From contig JADMKP010000001.1 of assembly GCA_015478775.1 (NCBI GenBank), forward strand, positions 62,001 to 126,000: a stretch of DNA of 64,000 bases, given 5' to 3'. The translations under genes and the position numbers were made by a program. Under the pieces are notes generated by a model. That model worked only from the letters and a program-made list of their open reading frames with translations, had not been told where the DNA came from and made no database searches. The stretch comes from Fermentimonas sp. Lineage in GTDB: Bacteria > Bacteroidota > Bacteroidia > Bacteroidales > Dysgonomonadaceae. Below, piece by piece: positions 1-9,447 of the stretch; the stretch's first letter is position 1, and each line of letters begins with the position of its first letter.

Positions 1-33
1 AGGAATCAGAAAATAATTCTCACAAAAAAATCA

Positions 34-67
34 AAGAGGGTAAAGTTACATTTATCCTCTTTTTTTT
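34..67 (+). terminator. Terminator of a gene upstream of the window
   Basis: An 11-bp hairpin (stem arms 34-44 and 51-61, one G-T wobble, loop of six) runs into a tract of T residues. It points rightwards, so it would end a transcript coming from left of the window. No coding sequence for that transcript is visible in the first 33 bases. Confidence 0.65.
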
Positions 68-170
68 GCTAACTTAGATATGTCAGACTATCAATTACTT
101 AACGCTTTTATGGTTAACACTAAAACAAAAAACATATTATATAACTATGTTTTATAATATGTTTTTAAAT

Positions 171-201
171 TTTGCCCATTCAAAATGATGCCATATCTTT
201 G
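171..201 (+). promoter_or_regulatory. Bacteroidetes-type promoter, -33 TTTG and -7 TATCTTTG
   Basis: TTTG at 171-174 is separated by 19 bases from TATCTTTG at 194-201. This matches the Bacteroides sigma-ABfr consensus (TTTG, 19-21 bases, TAnnTTTG) in both boxes. Transcription would begin near 208, only about 90 bases before a strong terminator-like hairpin, so it may drive a short RNA or an attenuated leader for the exporter gene at 366. Confidence 0.55.
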
Positions 202-207
202 TATCGA

Positions 208-297
208 TAACCTAAAACAATCTTTTTTACCTTATTTACTGATATCACGTTAACCCAATACGAAAGAGGCCATTTCAATCGAAGTGGCCTCTTTTAA
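208..297 (+). ncRNA. Candidate small RNA or attenuated leader
   Basis: This roughly 90-base interval lies between a full-consensus promoter and a 14-bp perfect hairpin with a T-rich tail, and it contains no plausible reading frame. It could be a free-standing small RNA or a terminated leader controlling the MFS gene that starts at 366. The boundaries are inferred only from promoter and terminator signals; I do not recognise the sequence as a known RNA family. Confidence 0.3.
263..297. terminator. Strong hairpin terminator, 14-bp stem
   Basis: The arms 263-276 and 281-294 pair over 14 bases (one wobble) around a four-base loop, with A and T runs on the two sides, so it could act in either direction. 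No open gene ends immediately before it on the + strand, which is why the candidate RNA above is proposed. Confidence 0.65.
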
Positions 298-365
298 ATT
301 TTAATCCACTTTAAACACTTTACACTATTATTCCGTTATATCTTTTGCCATAATTAAAATGATAA

Positions 366-1580
366 ATGAATAACAACTGGAAAAGAACTTTTGCAATTAT
401 CTGGAGTGGGCAGTTCTTCTCCATTCTCACAAGCAGTCTCGTAAACTTTGCAATAATAATTTGGCTAAGTCTTCAAACAGGCTCAGCAGAGATACTTGCA
501 TTTGCCGCAATTGCAGCAATGCTGCCACAGTCAATCATCGGCCCGTTCACCGGCGCTCTAATCGATAGGGGTAATCGAAAACTCGTAATGATGCTTGCAG
601 ACACCTTCATTGCGCTATGTACATTAATACTTGCCATCTTGTTTTGGCTCGACGTAGCAGAGCTATGGCATATATTCGCGCTATTGGCACTCCGCTCCGT
701 AGGCTCAGCCTTTCACATGCCTGCTATGCAAGCCTCCGTTCCATTACTTGCACCCATCGAACAGTTAACCCGTATAGCCGGAATAAATCAAATAATAGCC
801 TCTGTAAGCCAAATAGCAGGTCCCGCACTTGGAGCAATGCTAATTACAATATGGGATATAGAATATGTGCTCATATTTGATGTAGCAGGCGCCTTACTTG
901 CAGTAACCTCCCTTTTCTTCGTTCATATTCCCAACCCAGAGAAACAAAATGACTTAGAAAGAGACATACTAAAAGAGATGAAAGAAGGAGCCATGGTGGT
1001 ATTAAGAAATAGAGGGTTGAGTTTCGTGTTTCTATACTCAACCCTGGTAGTATTTTTTATTGTTCCAATAAGCGTTTTATTCCCACTTATGACCCTCGAT
1101 TATTTTAATGGCACAGAGTTTCAAGCCGGCATTATTGAAGCAATCTGGAGTGTGGGTGCTTTAGTTGGAGGAGCAATAATGGGAGTAAAAGTATACAAAG
1201 TCAATCGAGTTGGATTAATAAACTGGATGCACTTGTTGCTCGGAGTGGCATTTCTATTATCTGGACTACTATCCCCCACTGGGCTTGTCTGGTTTGCCAT
1301 TTTAACGGCTCTCTCCGGCGTTACAGGCGCAGTATACAACTCAGCCTTCACTGGCCTTATTCAAACCAAGATAGAGCCCACAGCGTTAGGCAGAGTCTTC
1401 TCAATGTACTATACCATCGCACTAATACCATCAATGTTAGGATTAATTGGAATTGGATTTATTGCAGATACCATAGGCCTAAACAATTCCTTCATTATAT
1501 CTGGTATTATAATAATGATAATAGGAATAGTAGCTTTCAACACAAAATCTGCAATGAAATTAGACAAAATGCATATTTAA
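366..1580 (+). CDS. MFS transporter, drug-exporter type
   Basis: The product is an inner-membrane major facilitator of 404 residues, the usual length for a 12-helix carrier. It has long hydrophobic segments throughout and the cytoplasmic loop motif A near residues 65-76 (GALIDRGNRK, with the G-x-x-x-D-R-x-x-R pattern). The overall look is that of the MFS_3/enterobactin-exporter and macrolide-efflux group, so proton-driven efflux of a small hydrophobic compound or siderophore is likely; the substrate cannot be read from sequence. The ATG at 366 is the first in frame. A hairpin at 263-297 lies just upstream and may attenuate expression. The GntP permease follows 65 bases later on the same strand and may be co-transcribed. 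Confidence 0.85.
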   Translation: MNNNWKRTFAIIWSGQFFSILTSSLVNFAIIIWLSLQTGSAEILAFAAIAAMLPQSIIGPFTGALIDRGNRKLVMMLADTFIALCTLILAILFWLDVAELWHIFALLALRSVGSAFHMPAMQASVPLLAPIEQLTRIAGINQIIASVSQIAGPALGAMLITIWDIEYVLIFDVAGALLAVTSLFFVHIPNPEKQNDLERDILKEMKEGAMVVLRNRGLSFVFLYSTLVVFFIVPISVLFPLMTLDYFNGTEFQAGIIEAIWSVGALVGGAIMGVKVYKVNRVGLINWMHLLLGVAFLLSGLLSPTGLVWFAILTALSGVTGAVYNSAFTGLIQTKIEPTALGRVFSMYYTIALIPSMLGLIGIGFIADTIGLNNSFIISGIIIMIIGIVAFNTKSAMKLDKMHI

Positions 1581-1645
1581 AAGTCACTTTTAACCCAATA
1601 TGCACATTTAATTCAGAGATTCTGCATAACTTTAAATTATAAACT

Positions 1646-3004
1646 ATGCCAACATTAACAATCTTAATAATTGTATTATCAGCAGTACTCTTACTGCTGT
1701 ATATGGTGCTCAAATTAAAAATAAGTGCCTTCATTGCCCTATTACTTGTATCAGTATTTGTTGGTATTGCCACCGGTATGCCACTTAGTTCTATCACCAT
1801 GTCAATACAAGAAGGCATGGCAGGAACCTTAGGATTTGTGGCTACAGTAGTTGGTCTCGGTGCAATATTCGGACAAATGCTCGAAAGCTCAGGAGGAGCA
1901 GAATCACTTGCAAATTATCTTCTTAAGAAATTCGGAAAAGAACGTGCACCCTGGGCATTGGCTATAACCGGATTTATAGTTGCAATACCTGTTTTCTTTG
2001 ATGTAGGATTTATTATTTTGGTGCCAATTATTTATGCTCTCTCACGCGACACCAAAAGATCACTTCTCTATTATGCTATTCCATTACTTGCGGGATTAGC
2101 TGCAACGCACAGTTTTATTCCACCCACTCCGGGACCTGTTGCTGTTGCTGATATAATAAATGCACAACTTGGGTGGGTAATTCTTTTAGGTTTTATTCTC
2201 GGAATACCCACTACTATTATTGCAGGACCCATTTTTGGTAAATATATAGCAAAAAAGATTCATCTCGAACCGCCCGTTAGCTTAGATTTACCCCATCAAG
2301 AACTATCTTCAGAAAACCAACCTCCATTTCGTACAATTGTAATAATAATTGCTATTCCTCTATTCCTTATACTTCTAAATACATTCACCACCGTTGCTGT
2401 AGCAAACAAAGTAGTAGCTCAATCAATATGGACCGAAATAATTGAATTCATAGGGCACCCATTCTCTGCGCTTATAATTGCCACTCTTGTTGCCACCTAT
2501 TTTCTCTGTATCAAAAGAGGTATGGGAAAGCAAAAAGTTCTTGAGTTAAGCACCAAAGCATTAGGTCCTGCAGGAATAATCATATTAATAACCGGTGCAG
2601 GAGGAGTATTAAAACAGGTGTTGATCGATAGTGGAATAGGACTATCAATGGCTGAATCTATGATGCATTCACCTCTCCCACCAATAATGCTGGCATGGCT
2701 AATCGCAGCAGCAGTCAGAGTAACCCAAGGCTCGGCCACAGTGGCAATGATAACCGCAGCCAGTTTAATTGCTCCTATTCTCGGAGAAATAGAACTAAGT
2801 GACCCTCATCGTGCATTAATTGTTATATCAATCGCATCGGGTGCCACAATCTTATCGCACGTAAATGACAGCGGCTTTTGGCTAGTCGGTAAATATCTAG
2901 GTATGAATGAAAAACAAACACTTCAAAGCTGGACTGTGATGGAAACAATTATATCTATATGTGGATTAAGCTTTGCTCTACTTGCGAGCCTGTTCTTTAA
3001 GTAA
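1646..3004 (+). CDS. GntP-family sugar-acid:proton symporter
   Basis: This 452-residue protein is an integral inner-membrane permease of the GntP family, which imports gluconate and related sugar acids with protons. Family hallmarks visible are VFFDVGFIILVPI near residues 117-129, the GSATVAMITAASL segment near 362-374 and HVNDSGFWLVGKYLGM near 402-417. Length matches the family. No gluconate kinase, dehydratase or GntR regulator sits beside it, so the exact substrate (gluconate, idonate, fructuronate, glycerate and so on) is open. It follows the MFS gene on the same strand and ends about 120 bases before a convergent lipoprotein gene. Confidence 0.88.
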   Translation: MPTLTILIIVLSAVLLLLYMVLKLKISAFIALLLVSVFVGIATGMPLSSITMSIQEGMAGTLGFVATVVGLGAIFGQMLESSGGAESLANYLLKKFGKERAPWALAITGFIVAIPVFFDVGFIILVPIIYALSRDTKRSLLYYAIPLLAGLAATHSFIPPTPGPVAVADIINAQLGWVILLGFILGIPTTIIAGPIFGKYIAKKIHLEPPVSLDLPHQELSSENQPPFRTIVIIIAIPLFLILLNTFTTVAVANKVVAQSIWTEIIEFIGHPFSALIIATLVATYFLCIKRGMGKQKVLELSTKALGPAGIIILITGAGGVLKQVLIDSGIGLSMAESMMHSPLPPIMLAWLIAAAVRVTQGSATVAMITAASLIAPILGEIELSDPHRALIVISIASGATILSHVNDSGFWLVGKYLGMNEKQTLQSWTVMETIISICGLSFALLASLFFK

Positions 3005-3127
3005 ATATGAAGTAACAAGTTGTCATTGATGCTGGAATGACCATATATAATGGCCAGATTATATATATGGAGAAAACTCTTGATGAAATACTTAAAACTT
3101 TATCAAACTGTCTTTAATATTAATATA

Positions 3128-3796
3128 TCAATCCTCAGGCATCCCCGTATATCTATAACCACCTATCACATAAGTCTCTTCCATTTCAGGGTTTGGCACA
3201 GCAGATGTGAACCTCCATTCAAACTCTGGAACATTGGGGTCTGCCCTTAAAGCTTCAGAAATCTCGTAGCTTGTGAAAGTAGCTGCACCACTGTAAAGCC
3301 TAATTTTAAGATATAAACTATCTGCCATATTTCCACCAATACTTGTGGCTGCATCGGGTAAAATCTTACCTTCTAATATTGTAGCCTTTATATACCACTG
3401 CTCTTCTTCTGTAAATGTTTGTCCCACAGCTGTAGGAGCTTCTGAAGGCACATCCTCTGTTGATAATAAATTCTCCGGCAACTGTTCAAAATCTTCGGTT
3501 ACGGATTTAAATGCAGATGCATCCCCCGAAAACTCAAACTTACTTTTCAAAGGAAAAACTCCTCCATGATCATCAATCCAAACATTATTTACAACGTTTT
3601 CTGCAGTATTGTATAACTGAATCTCGCTATCAGGATAATCAACATAAGTTACAGACATATCTTCAGACATTAGTTTGAAAACAAACCTACCACTGTATTC
3701 ATATGTTTCACTGTTCCAGTTATCCAACCCTTCCTGGCAGGAAGAAAACGTAAATAGCAAGCTAATAACACTAAATAAAAAAACTATTTTCTTCAT
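3128..3796 (-). CDS. Surface lipoprotein, putative lipid-binding/SusE-like accessory
   Basis: This is the last gene of a four-gene SusC/SusD operon. The product of 222 residues starts with a lipoprotein signal ending in Cys20 (FTFSSC), so it should be lipid-anchored. The rest is beta-rich with no catalytic motif I recognise; it resembles the small accessory lipoproteins (lipid-binding putative hydrolase family, PF12888-like) placed after SusD in Bacteroidia. An upstream in-frame ATG at 3808 shares a base with the stop of the preceding gene and would allow translational coupling, but adds an acidic stretch before the signal, so 3796 is preferred. Function beyond ligand capture is not supported. 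Confidence 0.65.
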   Translation of the reverse strand: MKKIVFLFSVISLLFTFSSCQEGLDNWNSETYEYSGRFVFKLMSEDMSVTYVDYPDSEIQLYNTAENVVNNVWIDDHGGVFPLKSKFEFSGDASAFKSVTEDFEQLPENLLSTEDVPSEAPTAVGQTFTEEEQWYIKATILEGKILPDAATSIGGNMADSLYLKIRLYSGAATFTSYEISEALRADPNVPEFEWRFTSAVPNPEMEETYVIGGYRYTGMPED

Positions 3797-3807
3797 AATC
3801 TCTTCCA

Positions 3808-4527
3808 TTATTGTTTTGTTGCAATTATATTGAAATCATAAGACGAGGCATACTGAGCTGTAAACGCAAGTGTCTCTGTTTCTAAAGTGTAACTACCGTT
3901 TACAACATCATCTAGTCCATCACCCCATCCGGGAATTCTGCTATCAATATGCGTAATTGAAAGATCATCATTCAATATGAAATGACCTGCCATTGCATAA
4001 TCTGGTCCGTAACCTCTTCCCACTTCATAATATCCCCCTATAAAATCAGATGTGTAAAATTCTCCGGGAGATACCTGATAAATCAAAATTGTGGGCTCCG
4101 TAGCAAACTCGCTAGATCCCGATGCACCTGGACCAGTTCCAAAGCTGGTGCGATTACTCGATTTAGACACTTTATATACACCCGATTCAAGAGAAGAAGG
4201 CGTAGGATCATAAACTACCACTCTACGCGAAACGTTTTTTTCGAACCCGTCGACATTCGCTGCACTATAAGATATCGTGTACAATCCCACCTGATCTGTA
4301 TCAACACTACCGGTTACTGTAACATCATCCGAAACATCTTCACCTTCTTGAATAGCAGTCCATCCCGGATCTTCAAATGAACTGCCAAGTGCAGTGAATT
4401 CTACAGGATTTCCTTTTAAAGTGAGATCAACATAATAGGTGATTCTGGAAACTCCCTCAGTCTCCTTTTCGCATGACAAAAAGAATAAAGCGGAAATTAT
4501 AATCAAACTATATTTATATTTTTTCAT
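3808..4527 (-). CDS. Surface lipoprotein with Ig-like domain (DUF5012/DUF5011 type)
   Basis: Third gene of the SusCD operon, 239 residues. A lipoprotein signal ends in Cys19 (ALFFLSC). Residues about 25-105 form a bacterial Ig-like fold of the DUF5011 kind, recognisable by the GLYTISYSAANVDG run typical of these shape-determining repeats. The C-terminal half is a second beta-rich region of the type seen in DUF5012 proteins. It probably extends from the cell surface as a glycan- or peptide-binding partner of the SusCD complex. The longer frame starting at 4566 would overlap the SusD stop and precede the signal peptide, so the ATG at 4527 was chosen. Confidence 0.68.
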   Translation of the reverse strand: MKKYKYSLIIISALFFLSCEKETEGVSRITYYVDLTLKGNPVEFTALGSSFEDPGWTAIQEGEDVSDDVTVTGSVDTDQVGLYTISYSAANVDGFEKNVSRRVVVYDPTPSSLESGVYKVSKSSNRTSFGTGPGASGSSEFATEPTILIYQVSPGEFYTSDFIGGYYEVGRGYGPDYAMAGHFILNDDLSITHIDSRIPGWGDGLDDVVNGSYTLETETLAFTAQYASSYDFNIIATKQ

Positions 4528-4555
4528 AATTACTTCATAAATTATCAGGTAAATA

Positions 4556-6070
4556 CTATTTCCCAACTTTCAAATTCCACCAAACTTTCTCGCCAACATT
4601 AGCTTTTTGAGATGGTGCATTGTTATTCCTGAACATATAAGAGGAAGGATATAATGGAGATGCCGGTAAATTTCCGTTCAACAGCGCCCTTCCTTTCACT
4701 GATATTGTAAGATCACCAACAGGAAAGTTATCATTTGCACCTCTACGGTCGGTTTCAATATTAATCTCGTTTACAGAAGGATACTTAGTTCTGTTCCTTT
4801 CAAGAAACGATTCAATATGCTGATAATTAGCATTAGCAACCCATTTTTGCATCGCAATTTGCTTAATATTCTGTTCAATTGTACCATCGGTCCATTCGGC
4901 ATAACCACCTGCATCTATAATATTTGTATCACTTATGCCGTGTTGAATTAGCGAAGCAATAACTCCAGATTCATAATATTCACTGGCCGATGTATTATCA
5001 GATGCACGAGCATATACTTCAGCAATATAGAAGCTCACCTCCCAATCCGACATAATCATCAAATCCATATCACCACTGAAATTTACAGTTGCATATGTTT
5101 CATTATCATCTGTTGTACCATTTCCATCCGAATCTTCTTTAGAATCGAAATCACCATAAAAAGCACCTTTTGTTCCATTAAACAAAGTACTCAATCGAGG
5201 ATCTTGGTTCACACTCAAATAATCGATAAAGTTCTTCGAAGCAATAACGTTGGTAGAGAAATAATTAGCTCCGCCAGCCTGAAATTCTCTCATAGGATGA
5301 CGCTTTCCCTCCATGGCATCAGTCCAAACCGATCCCGATATCTTTGCACTTGTATTCAGTAAATCAGCACTCTCTATAAAACTTAACACATTAGCATTGT
5401 TATATCCTGGAGTTTCTGATAACCTAATCATTAGTTTTAATTTAAGAGAATTGGCAAAACGATACCATTGATCGAGATCTCCTTCGAAAATAAAATCCGA
5501 TTCCGGTGAAACAGAAGAACTACTTAAATCAGTTTCCAAAAGTGTATTTACACGAACCATCAAATCATCATAAATAGCAGCCCCTGTATCCTGTGCAGGA
5601 TGTAATATCCCCTCATCAGCTCTTAGAGCTTCAAAATATGGCATATCGCCCCATACATCAGTAATAATTTGCCAGGTAAAAATAGACAATGCCTCAGCAA
5701 TAAAATAATAACCCTTGTTCTCATCTTCGGCTGACATTAATAAGATGCGCTTAAGATCTGTCATAGGCTCCCTCATAAGCGACTGATAAGCAGTGTTAAA
5801 CTCCTGAGGAAGATACTCCGTCAATGATTTAAACTGAGATGCAGTATAAGACTGGGTCCAATACTCTACCCAGAATGCTCCACCAAAACCAAAGTCCCAG
5901 CCCATAAGATTATTGGCAATACCAACCTGAGCTGCCGGAAGCAAAACCTTTGCATCAGGAATTTCCTCTAGCGCATTCGGGTCGTGGTTTACATCTAACC
6001 AGTCTTCACAACTTACTGAAGTAAGTAATATAAAAAAGACTGATAATATTATTAATATATATTTTTTCAT
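4556..6070 (-). CDS. SusD/RagB-family surface nutrient-binding lipoprotein (SusD-like_2)
   Basis: Of 504 residues, this lipoprotein (Cys21 after VSC) is the lid protein that captures substrate over the SusC channel. The early CEDWLDVNHDPN stretch and the TPR-like helices with IITDVWGDMPYFEAL near residues 130-145 place it in the SusD/RagB_2 (PF12771) branch, which is common in peptide or unknown-substrate loci. It follows SusC by about a dozen bases. The frame can be extended to 6079 only through a TTG; the ATG at 6070 puts the signal peptide at the very N terminus. Confidence 0.9.
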   Translation of the reverse strand: MKKYILIILSVFFILLTSVSCEDWLDVNHDPNALEEIPDAKVLLPAAQVGIANNLMGWDFGFGGAFWVEYWTQSYTASQFKSLTEYLPQEFNTAYQSLMREPMTDLKRILLMSAEDENKGYYFIAEALSIFTWQIITDVWGDMPYFEALRADEGILHPAQDTGAAIYDDLMVRVNTLLETDLSSSSVSPESDFIFEGDLDQWYRFANSLKLKLMIRLSETPGYNNANVLSFIESADLLNTSAKISGSVWTDAMEGKRHPMREFQAGGANYFSTNVIASKNFIDYLSVNQDPRLSTLFNGTKGAFYGDFDSKEDSDGNGTTDDNETYATVNFSGDMDLMIMSDWEVSFYIAEVYARASDNTSASEYYESGVIASLIQHGISDTNIIDAGGYAEWTDGTIEQNIKQIAMQKWVANANYQHIESFLERNRTKYPSVNEINIETDRRGANDNFPVGDLTISVKGRALLNGNLPASPLYPSSYMFRNNNAPSQKANVGEKVWWNLKVGK

Positions 6071-6082
6071 ATCTACCAATTA

Positions 6083-9000
6083 TTAAAATGAAATATTTAA
6101 CCCGAAAACATAAGTCTGATAAGGAGGGTTAGTTCCAAACTCTCCAAATTTCGCTTCAATATTATTTCCAAAAGTAGTGACTTCAGGATCAATATACATA
6201 TTTTCGGCTGGCGTCCACAGTAGTATATTAGATGCTGTTACAGAAGCACTTATTTTTCTCACACCCAGCTTGGATGCTATTGATGTAGGCAGTTCATAAG
6301 CCAGACTCAAATTTCTTAATTTAAGATACGTTCTGTCGATAACAGCAAAATCAGCATAATTAAAACCACCATTACTGTAAAAAGTATGAAGTGCAGTAGG
6401 ATCAACCGGATTAGTATTTTCACTATAAGTTCCATCACCATTATCAACCACTGAGTTAGGAACAATAAACGGATTACGGTCGTTATAAACTGTCTCCGGA
6501 CCACTTCCTACCCAATGCATATAATCTTTTGTGTAACTATATATATTGCCACCGTATCTGTAATCAAAAGTTCCCGAAAGAGTAACACCTTTAAAAGTAA
6601 AAGAATTAGTCAACCCCATTCTATATTTTTCATTAATATCCTTTCCTAAGAACTCATCATCGGGAGTAGGCTGAGGGTTACCGTTACCATCAACTACAGT
6701 ATATTCTATACCATCAATAATAGTTTTTAGAGCTCTCTGCGATTTAAACTGTCCAATTGGCTCTCCCTCGACTGCGTAAATACCCATTCCGCCAAATCCA
6801 CCTAAATTAACCTCAGGCACATCCAATCGCTTAACCTTATTATTATTTTTAGTGAAGTTATACGATATATTCCATTCGAAGTCATTAATTCTAATAGGAA
6901 CAAAATTTGCCATTATTTCCACTCCACTATTCCTTACATCCCCAAGATTAGTTACTTGTGAAGTATATCCGGTAGTTGGATCAATTGGTAATGTAGAAAT
7001 CAAACCGTTTGTCATCTTATTATAATACGAAAATTCAAAACCTACTCTGTGATTTAAAAGATTAAGATCTAGTCCAACCTCTAGTTCATCAGTAAGCTCA
7101 GGCTTTAAATTTATATTACCTGCAGTATTCGAAACTGTATATGCGTTCACTCCACCAAGTGGAAAAGCTAGATTATCAACACTCGGAAATCCGGGGTTAG
7201 TAAGTTCAGAAGCAACAAGTCTGTCATAAACAGCATATAGTCCTGCATCTTTACCAGTGCGCCCGTAAGAAAATCTAATCTTTGCGAAATCAATAATACC
7301 AGTATCTATATCTCTGGAGTTAAGAAAATCAGTAGCCAAAAAACTCATCATAACCCCTGGATAAAAATAAGAGTTCTTTCCCAGAGGCAATGTTGATGAA
7401 TAGTCGTTTCTGCCCGTTAATGTCAGATAAAGATAATCCCTGAATCCCACATCTGCATTAATATATACGCCCCACAAACGATAAAGACTAGAAGCCTGAT
7501 TTGCAGTAGATGGCGTTAATGAGTTTGTAAAATCATAGAATCCAGGAATATCAATTGAGGATATTTCTCCACCCAATGCATTATAAGATTGCTCGTTAGT
7601 ATTTGCACCGGCAATTGCATTTAATGTGAAATCTCCGAACTGAGCATTATAATTTAAAATCAGGTCGTGATTCATTTGAACTCTCTGTCTTCTAACCTGG
7701 TTATACGAACCTGGATTAGCATTTGATGATCCGGCATTAGGCGAGCCTGGTGTGAAAACTATAGCATCGAAATGAGTATCCGCAATAGTCGACTCATAAT
7801 CACCACCAAATCTGTATGTCAATTTCAAGTTCTCAAGAATATCATAATCTAGTTGAAGTTTACCAAAAAACTTATTCTTATTCTGTACTGCTTCTTTTAT
7901 ATCCAATATATGATAAGGATTCATTCCATAAGGAGTAAAATAATTATCTATATTATTAAACTTATTACTCAAATCCTTTAAATCAACAATTGATATATCA
8001 GTAGCAATCTCATTCAGAGACCTATATATAGAATTATCCTGTCCTGTAGGAGATGCTTCATTTTTCTCAGAACTGAAATTTATTGAAGTACTGATAGTAA
8101 ACTTACTCTGTTTATGCGAACCATTAGAAGAAATAGTGTACCTCTTATAAGAATCATCATTAGTGGGGATAGGTCCATCAATGAAATTCTGCGATACAGA
8201 TGCATGAAATTGAGTTCTGTCGTTGCCACCGGTTGCTGAAACTGAGTTATTATAGCCTATGCCAAAGTCATAAAAATCCCTAATACGATTATTCAGATAA
8301 ACATAAGGTTTAAGCTGTTGACTATTATCAATAATATTACCCCATACACGATCCTTACCATCGAACGGAGCCCCCCAGTTGCCGTTTTCATCCAAAGCCC
8401 GATCACCACTCCACCCCTGACCAAACATAGTTTGCTCAGTTGGAATGCGACCAACTTGTTGAACAGTAACATTTCCATCATAAGCAATTAATAGTTCACC
8501 ATTTGTATTCTGACCCGACTTAGTTGTAATCATTATAACACCTTGCGCAGCCCTCGAACCATACAATGCTGATGCAGCCGACCCTTTTAAAACTGTAATA
8601 TTCTCAATATCATTTGGGTTAAGAGCATTTATTCCAGATCCAAAGTCGGCTTGCGAATTTAAGTTACTCCCCGATCGGTTCTGAGCATTAGTTATTGGCA
8701 CACCATCAACCACATAAAGAGGCTGATTATTACCAAATGAACTAAATCCACGAATCGCAATATTTTGAGTACCACCAGGATTAGAAGCTGAAGACACATC
8801 CAAACCAGCTACCTTTCCCGATAAAGCCTGCATTGGGTTTACTGTTTGCGCGTTTGAAATTTCATCTCCCGAGATAGATGTTACACCATAACCAAGAGTC
8901 TTTTTTTCTCTGGTTAACCCTAAGGCAGTAACAACAACCTCGTCAAGCAATTCTGTATCCTCAATCAAAACAATTCTTGGATTTGCTGTTACCGGTATTT

Positions 9001-9238
9001 CTTGCGTTTGATAGCCAACATACGAAATCACCAATACACCATCATCAGGAGCAGACAATTGAAAATTACCATCAATATCGGTAACAGTACCAAGAGTTGT
9101 TCCCTGTATTTGTATTGTAGCTCCAATTATAGGTTCACCTGTTTGGTCAACAACAGTCCCCTTTATTTCAATCTGAGCTACAGCAGCAACTATTCCACAC
9201 AAGAATAGTGCTAAAAACACAATTAGTTTTCTTTTCAT
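6083..9238 (-). CDS. SusC/RagA-family TonB-dependent outer-membrane transporter
   Basis: The first gene of the operon encodes 1051 residues. In order it has a signal peptide (about 1-22), a carboxypeptidase-regulatory-like domain (about 25-105, GTTLGTVTDIDGNF), a TonB-box-like segment ELLDEVVVTALG, a plug with GFSSFGNNQPLYVVDG and ALYGSRAAQGVIMITTK, and a 22-strand barrel ending in an aromatic C terminus (YVFGLNISF). It imports an oligomer through the outer membrane using TonB energy with the adjacent SusD. There is no N-terminal STN domain, so no direct anti-sigma signalling is expected. ATG at 9238 was preferred to the GTG at 9247. No degradative enzyme is in the operon. Confidence 0.93.
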   Translation of the reverse strand: MKRKLIVFLALFLCGIVAAVAQIEIKGTVVDQTGEPIIGATIQIQGTTLGTVTDIDGNFQLSAPDDGVLVISYVGYQTQEIPVTANPRIVLIEDTELLDEVVVTALGLTREKKTLGYGVTSISGDEISNAQTVNPMQALSGKVAGLDVSSASNPGGTQNIAIRGFSSFGNNQPLYVVDGVPITNAQNRSGSNLNSQADFGSGINALNPNDIENITVLKGSAASALYGSRAAQGVIMITTKSGQNTNGELLIAYDGNVTVQQVGRIPTEQTMFGQGWSGDRALDENGNWGAPFDGKDRVWGNIIDNSQQLKPYVYLNNRIRDFYDFGIGYNNSVSATGGNDRTQFHASVSQNFIDGPIPTNDDSYKRYTISSNGSHKQSKFTISTSINFSSEKNEASPTGQDNSIYRSLNEIATDISIVDLKDLSNKFNNIDNYFTPYGMNPYHILDIKEAVQNKNKFFGKLQLDYDILENLKLTYRFGGDYESTIADTHFDAIVFTPGSPNAGSSNANPGSYNQVRRQRVQMNHDLILNYNAQFGDFTLNAIAGANTNEQSYNALGGEISSIDIPGFYDFTNSLTPSTANQASSLYRLWGVYINADVGFRDYLYLTLTGRNDYSSTLPLGKNSYFYPGVMMSFLATDFLNSRDIDTGIIDFAKIRFSYGRTGKDAGLYAVYDRLVASELTNPGFPSVDNLAFPLGGVNAYTVSNTAGNINLKPELTDELEVGLDLNLLNHRVGFEFSYYNKMTNGLISTLPIDPTTGYTSQVTNLGDVRNSGVEIMANFVPIRINDFEWNISYNFTKNNNKVKRLDVPEVNLGGFGGMGIYAVEGEPIGQFKSQRALKTIIDGIEYTVVDGNGNPQPTPDDEFLGKDINEKYRMGLTNSFTFKGVTLSGTFDYRYGGNIYSYTKDYMHWVGSGPETVYNDRNPFIVPNSVVDNGDGTYSENTNPVDPTALHTFYSNGGFNYADFAVIDRTYLKLRNLSLAYELPTSIASKLGVRKISASVTASNILLWTPAENMYIDPEVTTFGNNIEAKFGEFGTNPPYQTYVFGLNISF

Positions 9239-9331
9239 AAGCTCCACTTATTAATAAATCTATTTCCATTATAGTATTAATGCGCAACATTATTAACTTC
9301 TTTTAGTTAATACCCTAATTAATTCAACATA

Positions 9332-9339
9332 CAAATGTA
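9332..9339 (-). promoter_or_regulatory. -7 box (TACATTTG) upstream of first SusC
   Basis: On the minus strand the sequence reads TACATTTG, an exact match to TAnnTTTG, about 95 bases before the SusC start at 9238. No clear TTTG -33 box is found at the expected distance, so expression may need an activator. The leader would be about 85 bases. Confidence 0.45.
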
Positions 9340-9447
9340 TATTATTTATTTTAAAACGCTATTTTTTTTAACAATTTATTTTTTAAATGCGTTTTTAATG
9401 GACTTATGACTTGCATCAAGCTTTTAACTGTCTTTTTGCTATCTTAG

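Noticed and set aside
3041-3070. AT-rich hairpin after the GntP permease gene
   Set aside because: The stem is almost all A-T with a bulge and lacks a T-tract; it may end the convergent transcripts but cannot be supported as a terminator.
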